From NCBI RefSeq assembly GCF_025995235.1, contig NZ_BAPT01000040.1, forward strand, positions 1-64,000: a DNA stretch of 64,000 nucleotides, written 5' to 3'. The notes under the pieces are model-generated. The model was not told the origin of the DNA and did not search any database. It was given only the letters and a program-made list of their open reading frames with translations. The stretch comes from Ameyamaea chiangmaiensis. Lineage in GTDB: Bacteria > Pseudomonadota > Alphaproteobacteria > Acetobacterales > Acetobacteraceae. Shown here piece after piece: positions 61,825 to 64,000 of the stretch. The position numbers were made by a program, and so were the translations under genes. How positions within the stretch are numbered: position 1 is the stretch's first letter; every line of letters begins with the position of its first letter.

Positions 61825-62276
61825 CGGTCGTCCTCGTCCATGATCATGTCTGTCATCGCCTGAAGGGCCAGCGCATACCCGCGCACGCCCAGCCCGCAGA
61901 TCACGCCAGTGGCAGCCTGCGAGACGTAGGAATGATGCCGGAAGGCCTCACGACGATGAATGTTGGAGATATGCACCTCGACGACCGGCAGGTCGACGGC
62001 CAGAAGCGCGTCGAGTACGGCGATGGAGGTGTGGCTGTAGGCAGCCGGATTGATGATGATTCCGCGCGCCCGACCCCGGCATTCCTGAATCCAGGACACC
62101 AGTTCGCCTTCGATGTTGGTCTGGCGAAAGTCGATGGCGACGTCCAGCCGCTCAGCCGTCTGGATACAGACCTGCTCAACGTCGTCCAGCGTCGCCCTGC
62201 CGTAGACGGCAGGCTGGCGCAGACCGAGCATATTGAGGTTGGGGCCGTTGAGAACGGCAATGAGCGGACGCATCAT
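61821..62276 (-). CDS. aroQ: 3-Dehydroquinate dehydratase, type II
   Basis: 151 residues; two adjacent ATGs (62276, 62273) after GGCGGATT. The type II signature VLNGPNLNMLGLRQPAVYG holds the catalytic Tyr25; FRQTNIEGELVSWIQECRG, NPAAYSHTSIAVLDAL and VEVHISNIHRREAFRHHSYVS carry the other active-site residues. Third step of the shikimate pathway. First gene of aroQ-accB-accC, an order frequent in alphaproteobacteria. Confidence 0.97.
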   Translation of the reverse strand: MMRPLIAVLNGPNLNMLGLRQPAVYGRATLDDVEQVCIQTAERLDVAIDFRQTNIEGELVSWIQECRGRARGIIINPAAYSHTSIAVLDALLAVDLPVVEVHISNIHRREAFRHHSYVSQAATGVICGLGVRGYALALQAMTDMIMDEDDR

Positions 62277-62594
62277 AATCCGCCGCCCGTAGCACGACCG
62301 GATGCGCCATCCAAGGCACTTGTTCGGGGGAGGCGGGGCGGCCGCCCCTGTTCGTCGCGGGATGGACGCTCCGTGAAGGCTGCGCGCCAGTATTTCGGGC
62401 GTCCCGTGACGGCGCCTCCAGTAATCGTGGCGTAAATGAGGCGTGCCGCCGCGATGAAAGCATGCCGCAACACTCGAAAAGCACCTGTTATCAGTCCCAT
62501 GACTGTCGCCTGGACGCTGCGTCTGGCGTTTGTGACCCGGCAAAATTTGCCCGGCGTGCGAAATATGTTGATCTGCACACCGCGATGATCCTTT
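62277..62594. other. Divergent intergenic region between aroQ and rlpA
   Basis: 318 bases carrying the promoters of aroQ-accB-accC (leftward) and rlpA (rightward). I see no clear operator, RNA element or small gene. Confidence 0.3.
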
Positions 62595-63206
62595 ATGAAC
62601 CCCTTCGTCAACAGGATACAGACCGATCGAGTGAAGCGCTTTTCCTTCTCGCCCCTTTCGTCGCTGCCACGCCTGGCGCTCGTCTTCGCGCTCGGTGCGC
62701 CTCTGATGGTGGCCAGCGCTCGTGCTGACGATGCACAGGCACCGGCCCATACGGCATGGGCGGAGGCCGTGCGTCAGGCACTGGCCGGACGCATGCACCA
62801 TGTGATCGAGGCGGGACGGGAACGTATGGCGCGCACCGAATATGGTGTGGCGAGCTGGTACGGGCGCAAGTTTCACCATCGTGGCCGCACGTCGGACGGC
62901 GATGTGTTTACCGGCACGGAAATGACGGCGGCGCACCCCACGCTTCCGTTCGGCACCAAGGTGCGCGTGACGTCAGAGGATACCGGTCGCTCGGTCGTCG
63001 TGACCGTCAACGATCGTGGCCCCTTCAACAGCCGTATTATCGACCTGTCGCGCGCTGCCGCTGCGAAACTTGGCATGATGGGCAGTGGTGTGGCCCACGT
63101 CACCGTGTCCCCGCTGAACACGGCCGAGGTCGCGCAGGCACAGGAAGGTGACACCAGCGCGCAGGCCGTCGCCGCTGCGGCTACCGGATCGGCCGGCACC
63201 CGCTGA
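62595..63206 (+). CDS. rlpA: RlpA-like septal lytic transglycosylase
   Basis: 203 residues with an N-terminal export signal ending near ASARA (about 44). The double-psi beta-barrel domain has YGVASWYGRKFHHRGRTSDGDVF, MTAAHPTLPFGTKVRVT and VVTVNDRGPFNSRIIDLSRAAAAKLGM, including the catalytic Asp of NDRGPF. RlpA cuts denuded glycan strands at the septum. The SPOR domain of longer homologues is absent and the tail is short and Ala-rich. A terminator follows. Confidence 0.92.
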   Translation: MNPFVNRIQTDRVKRFSFSPLSSLPRLALVFALGAPLMVASARADDAQAPAHTAWAEAVRQALAGRMHHVIEAGRERMARTEYGVASWYGRKFHHRGRTSDGDVFTGTEMTAAHPTLPFGTKVRVTSEDTGRSVVVTVNDRGPFNSRIIDLSRAAAAKLGMMGSGVAHVTVSPLNTAEVAQAQEGDTSAQAVAAAATGSAGTR

Positions 63207-63261
63207 TCCGGCAAGCGGGGGAAACCCGGTCGGCAACTTGCAACCGGCTTTCCGATATCAT

Positions 63262-63286
63262 GGGCGACGTTTTGCCGCCCTTTTTT
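63262..63286 (+). terminator. Terminator after rlpA
   Basis: GGGCG (63262-63266) pairs with CGCCC (63276-63280), loop 9 bases, followed by six T. The stem is short but the T run is good. Confidence 0.65.
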
Positions 63287-64000
63287 ATGTCTCGGCGACC
63301 TGAAGCACGCGCAACTGCGGTGTCTTTCGTCCACCCACGAACAGGGCCTCCATGCAGGCGTTGATCTCGGCACCGAGAAGCGCGACGAAAGCGCTTGCAT
63401 AGGACCACATCATCAGGGCAATCACCGCCCCGAGCGGGCCGTAGGTGGAGTCGAACGACCCTACGTGACTGACATAGAATGAAAATCCGATCGAACTGAC
63501 GATCCACAGTGCCGTCGCGATCAACGCGCCGGGCATGACCCAGCGCCAGAGTATGGCTTCGGTACGTGATGGGCCTATACGATACAGGGTCGCGAAGGCG
63601 GCCGTGACGAAGACGACAAGCGCCAGCGGGCCGGCCATGCGCACCGCGATAGACACCGACCATGGCGGAGCGGTCAGCCCCAGGCGGGCCGGGAAATAGG
63701 CCACCAGCACGGGCAGGGCGACCAGAAGCGCCAGTGTGACCGCGGCGCCCAGGATGGTGGAGAAGGTCATGCCGAGCGCGACACCCTGGAACTTCAGAAA
63801 GCTGCGAATTTCCGGGAAGTTGTAAGCCATGTTCAGGGCCGAAAGCATGGATTTCGTCCCGGCGGACGCCGACCACAACGTGACCGTAAGGGAGATGGCC
63901 AGATTGAGTGTCAGGGCGGCGTGGGGACGTTCGACCAGCACATGAATGCGGTCGGCGATCAGGTCGGCGGCGGCGGTCGGCAGAAGGTTGTGCAGGAGTT
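63285..64000 (-). CDS. YihY/BrkB-family inner-membrane protein, C-terminal part
   Basis: The frame is open to the right edge of the window, so the N-terminus is outside. About 238 residues with at least five membrane segments are visible (ALTLNLAISLTVTLWSASAGT, VTLALLVALPVLVAYF, LALVVFVTAAFATLYRIGP, MPGALIATALWIVSSIGFSFYV). They include the BrkB hallmarks TYGPLGAVIALMMWSYASAFVALLGAEINA and SASAGTKSMLSALNMAYN. The family was once misnamed ribonuclease BN; it is a polytopic membrane protein of unclear transport or structural role. Confidence 0.93.
   Translation of the reverse strand, partial: LLHNLLPTAAADLIADRIHVLVERPHAALTLNLAISLTVTLWSASAGTKSMLSALNMAYNFPEIRSFLKFQGVALGMTFSTILGAAVTLALLVALPVLVAYFPARLGLTAPPWSVSIAVRMAGPLALVVFVTAAFATLYRIGPSRTEAILWRWVMPGALIATALWIVSSIGFSFYVSHVGSFDSTYGPLGAVIALMMWSYASAFVALLGAEINACMEALFVGGRKTPQLRVLQVAET

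Noticed and set aside
1..64000. Insertion sequences, prophage genes, CRISPR arrays, toxin-antitoxin or restriction systems
   Set aside because: I looked for transposase or integrase motifs, regularly spaced repeats and defence genes on both strands and saw none.

Overview
The window is a gapless, high-GC chromosomal segment that looks like an acetic acid bacterium (Acetobacteraceae, Alphaproteobacteria). The grounds are a stand-alone F1 ATPase operon (atpHAGDC without the F0 genes), the alphaproteobacterial cell-cycle regulator GcrA, an EipB-type envelope protein, a bactofilin, and a run of periplasmic-type dehydrogenases with TonB receptors. The genus cannot be fixed from the sequence alone. 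No insertion sequence, prophage, CRISPR array or rRNA gene was seen.

1-16.7 kb is an accessory region devoted to amine oxidation. It opens with the end of a TonB-dependent receptor, followed by a tryptophan-tryptophylquinone amine dehydrogenase cluster (large subunit, MauD-like factor, small subunit, monohaem cytochrome c). On the other strand lies an aldehyde dehydrogenase / FAD amine oxidase / MFS transporter / GT61-like gene set. A second, AT-richer TonB receptor follows, then a Tat-exported spermidine-dehydrogenase-like flavoprotein and an APC permease. Together they suggest uptake of amines and their oxidation on both sides of the inner membrane.

16.7-34.8 kb is mostly core. It holds a DUF2126 transglutaminase-like giant, tRNA-Trp-secE-nusG closed by its own terminator, tRNA-Gly, a DHA2-type MFS pump, a LacI-type regulator, atpHAGDC, rnd, gcrA (with DnaA-box-like sites in front), a bactofilin and an adenosine kinase. 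A 1.3-kb gap then contains a badly decayed pseudogene resembling the 4,5-dihydroxyphthalate decarboxylase family.

34.8-50.4 kb: typA, aspS, an EipB-like gene, a small WXXGXW-repeat protein, xthA and erpA are followed by a complete tripartite RND efflux operon. Next come pstS behind a good Pho box and a phosphate-type porin.

50.4-64 kb: rpe, a heparinase II/III-like protein, a family-4 glycosyltransferase and a two-site retropepsin-like protease; a Cys-pair secreted protein; glnK-amtB behind a near-consensus sigma-54 promoter; a UbiH-type hydroxylase, cysE, the aroQ-accB-accC operon, rlpA and the end of a BrkB-family membrane protein.

The most unusual material is the 16.7-kb amine region. 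Its TTQ dehydrogenase cluster lacks mauE, and its MauD homologue has a CPIS motif in place of the expected two-cysteine motif.
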